Assembly: GCA_021819255.1 (NCBI GenBank)
Contig: JAKART010000162.1
Span: 1 to 6,091 of the forward strand
DNA length: 6,091 bases
Direction of reading: 5' to 3'
Origin: Acidobacteriota bacterium
GTDB lineage: Bacteria > Acidobacteriota > Terriglobia > Terriglobales > Acidobacteriaceae
Shown here one piece after another: positions 5,669 to 6,091 of this stretch; within the stretch, counting starts at the first letter, position 1; every line of letters starts with the position of its first letter. The notes beneath the pieces are model-generated. The model was not told where the DNA came from. It searched no databases and saw only the letters and a list, made by a program, of their open reading frames with translations. The translations under genes and the position numbers were made by a program.

Positions 5669-6091
5669 TCAGCCCAGCAGTACCGGCTCCCGCTCCAGCG
5701 TGATCCCGAAACGATCTCTGACCCGCTCGACGATCTGCCCCTGCAACCGCTCAATGTCCGCGCAAGTGGCTCCGCCGTGGTTGGTCAGCGCCAGGGTGTG
5801 ACGGGATGAGATCCGAGCCGGGCCGTCCCCAAACCCTTTGACGAACCCGGTTTGCTCCAGCAACCAGGCGGCGGGAATTTTGATCAGGCCCGCCCCTGCC
5901 GGCCATCCAGGCACCATCCCTGGCGTCACTCCAGCCGCTGCGGAAATTGCCTCCAGACGTTCCAGACCCACCACCGGGTTCTTGAAAAACGACCCCGCGC
6001 TCCGGCAGTCAGGATCTCCCTCCACCAGCAGCATGCCCTTCTCTCTACGAATCTCGCGCACGGCTGAGGCCACCGCGGCCAATGTGAGCCC
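5669..6091 (-). CDS. murB: UDP-N-acetylenolpyruvoylglucosamine reductase, C-terminal part
   Basis: MurB uses FAD and NADPH to reduce UDP-N-acetylglucosamine enolpyruvate to UDP-N-acetylmuramate, a committed step of peptidoglycan synthesis in the cytoplasm. The visible 140 residues are the C-terminal part; the start and FAD-binding domain lie beyond the right edge. The family signature RSAGSFFKNP (visible residues 30-39) includes the catalytic serine that protonates the intermediate (S34). IPAAWLLEQTGFVKG, RHTLALTNHGGAT and the end ITLEREPVLLG follow. The Glu five residues before the final Gly (EPVLLG) lines up with the conserved catalytic glutamate of E. coli MurB (Glu325). The frame stays open to the window edge, so no start can be assigned. 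It is convergent with modC, 240 bases apart. Confidence 0.96.
   Translation of the reverse strand, partial: GLTLAAVASAVREIRREKGMLLVEGDPDCRSAGSFFKNPVVGLERLEAISAAAGVTPGMVPGWPAGAGLIKIPAAWLLEQTGFVKGFGDGPARISSRHTLALTNHGGATCADIERLQGQIVERVRDRFGITLEREPVLLG

Noticed and set aside
5656..5672. Small inverted repeat GCTGA/TCAGC at the murB stop as a terminator
   Set aside because: Five base pairs with no T-run on either side; too weak to call.

Overview
The window looks like ordinary chromosome from a GC-rich Gram-negative bacterium. Small GC-rich intergenic gaps, a threonine synthase with an N-terminal zinc ribbon, the thrC-thrB order and the style of the Mod proteins make me think of Acidobacteriota. 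That placement is an inference from protein resemblance, not something the sequence proves.

Layout. On the minus strand, from right to left across positions 2862 to 1, lie thrC (threonine synthase), thrB (homoserine kinase) and trxA (thioredoxin; its last few codons lie off the left edge). thrC and thrB overlap by GTGA and are surely one transcript; trxA follows after 123 bases with its own strong ribosome binding site. On the plus strand, from 2850 to 5428, lies a molybdate ABC transporter: modA (periplasmic binding protein), a 268-base gap, modB (permease), then modC (ATPase) overlapping the end of modB. From the right edge down to 5669, on the minus strand, is the C-terminal part of murB (UDP-N-acetylenolpyruvoylglucosamine reductase), convergent with modC.

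How the genes work together. ThrB phosphorylates homoserine and ThrC turns O-phosphohomoserine into threonine, the last two steps of the pathway. ModA captures molybdate outside the inner membrane, ModB carries it across and ModC powers the step. TrxA (disulfide reductase) and MurB (peptidoglycan precursor synthesis) are unrelated housekeeping neighbours.

No mobile element, CRISPR array, RNA gene or novel multi-gene system is visible. Points worth a second look: divergent thrC and modA overlap by 13 bases at their starts, so each promoter must lie inside the other gene; ModC is a short form without the usual C-terminal molybdate-binding (TOBE/MOP) region; the modA-modB gap is unusually long and holds a small uncertain reading frame ending just before a modB start that has no ribosome binding site; ThrB carries a repeat-like insertion; and the modC-murB gap holds two different tandem repeat arrays.
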